64,000 nt of DNA, taken from Planctomycetota bacterium. GTDB taxonomy: Bacteria; Planctomycetota; UBA1135; GCA-002686595. The stretch lies in NCBI GenBank assembly GCA_020638855.1, contig JACKHT010000006.1, forward strand, positions 62,001 to 126,000. Direction: 5' to 3'. Each line of letters starts with the position of its first letter. Positions within the stretch are counted from its first letter, which is position 1. The notes beneath the pieces are model-generated. The model searched no databases and was not told the origin of the DNA. It worked only from the letters and a program-made list of their open reading frames with translations. Of this stretch, positions 63,898 to 64,000 are shown piece by piece. Both the position numbers and the translations under genes were made by a program.

Positions 63898-64000
63898 GCC
63901 ATTCTCCGGGGCCGGGTGGCCGTTCGGCCTGGTTCGTGCCAGGGATTGGTTCGAGCGGACCGCGCCCCCTACCCGTTGGGCGAGGCTCGGCCTTGAACCA
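63898..64000. other. Window end, no gene visible
   Basis: About 100 bp upstream of the HEAT-protein gene run to the edge of the window. No start codon or regulatory site of note is visible here. Confidence 0.4.

Overview
The window comes from a high-GC Gram-negative bacterium. The most likely source is a Planctomycetota-like lineage: there are many signal-peptide and lipoprotein genes of unknown function, HEAT and YwqK-type repeat proteins, and four secreted proteins that end in the same roughly 150-residue domain. This placement is inferred from gene style; no rRNA or tRNA gene is visible.

Layout. 1-3366 is a minus-strand haem operon (hemH, hemA, hemC, start of hemD). 3440-4537 is the first secreted protein with the shared C-terminal domain. 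4859-7619 is an ABC importer operon (binding protein, permease, ATPase). 7760-11489 holds a YwqK-type lipoprotein, a MATE exporter and a TlpA-like redoxin. 11632-16672 holds a TPR lipoprotein, a large anchored protein, a fatty-acid desaturase and a DinB-like protein. 17606-19999 is nrdA. 20113-27024 holds a macrodomain protein, a second shared-domain protein, a DUF1801 protein, a TPR-rhomboid protease and a thioredoxin lipoprotein. 27281-37055 holds an ABC exporter, several small enzymes and lipoproteins, a third shared-domain protein and a HEAT protein. 37309-47769 holds large secreted proteins, an MscS channel, a CDP-alcohol phosphatidyltransferase, a phytase-like propeller and a ZntB-like transporter. 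47986-58325 holds a VIT1-type transporter, a frameshifted relic, an outer-membrane-type protein, a LysR regulator, monomeric isocitrate dehydrogenase, the fourth shared-domain protein and malic enzyme. The rest is small DUF and VOC proteins and a HEAT protein.

Main discovery. Two genes about 3 kb apart are each interrupted by a single in-frame TGA at a position where cysteine is expected, and the frame is intact on both sides. In the redoxin (10449-11489) the TGA replaces the first cysteine of the thioredoxin motif, giving W-A-T-W-U-G-P-C-R. In the ABC binding protein (6438-7619) it lies in P-V-T-U-H-L-T-C-P-V-T. Each TGA is followed by a small hairpin whose apical loop carries GU at positions 2-3 and starts 16 or 21 nt after the TGA, as in bacterial SECIS elements. 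The simplest reading is that the organism decodes UGA as selenocysteine. A selenocysteine-containing ABC importer binding protein is, as far as I know, unusual.

Other patterns. At least nine genes have a TANNNN hexamer, usually ending in T, exactly 6-7 nt before the start codon and no Shine-Dalgarno sequence, which predicts leaderless mRNAs. A possible NrdR box precedes nrdA. Several tandem duplications sit at gene starts or ends.
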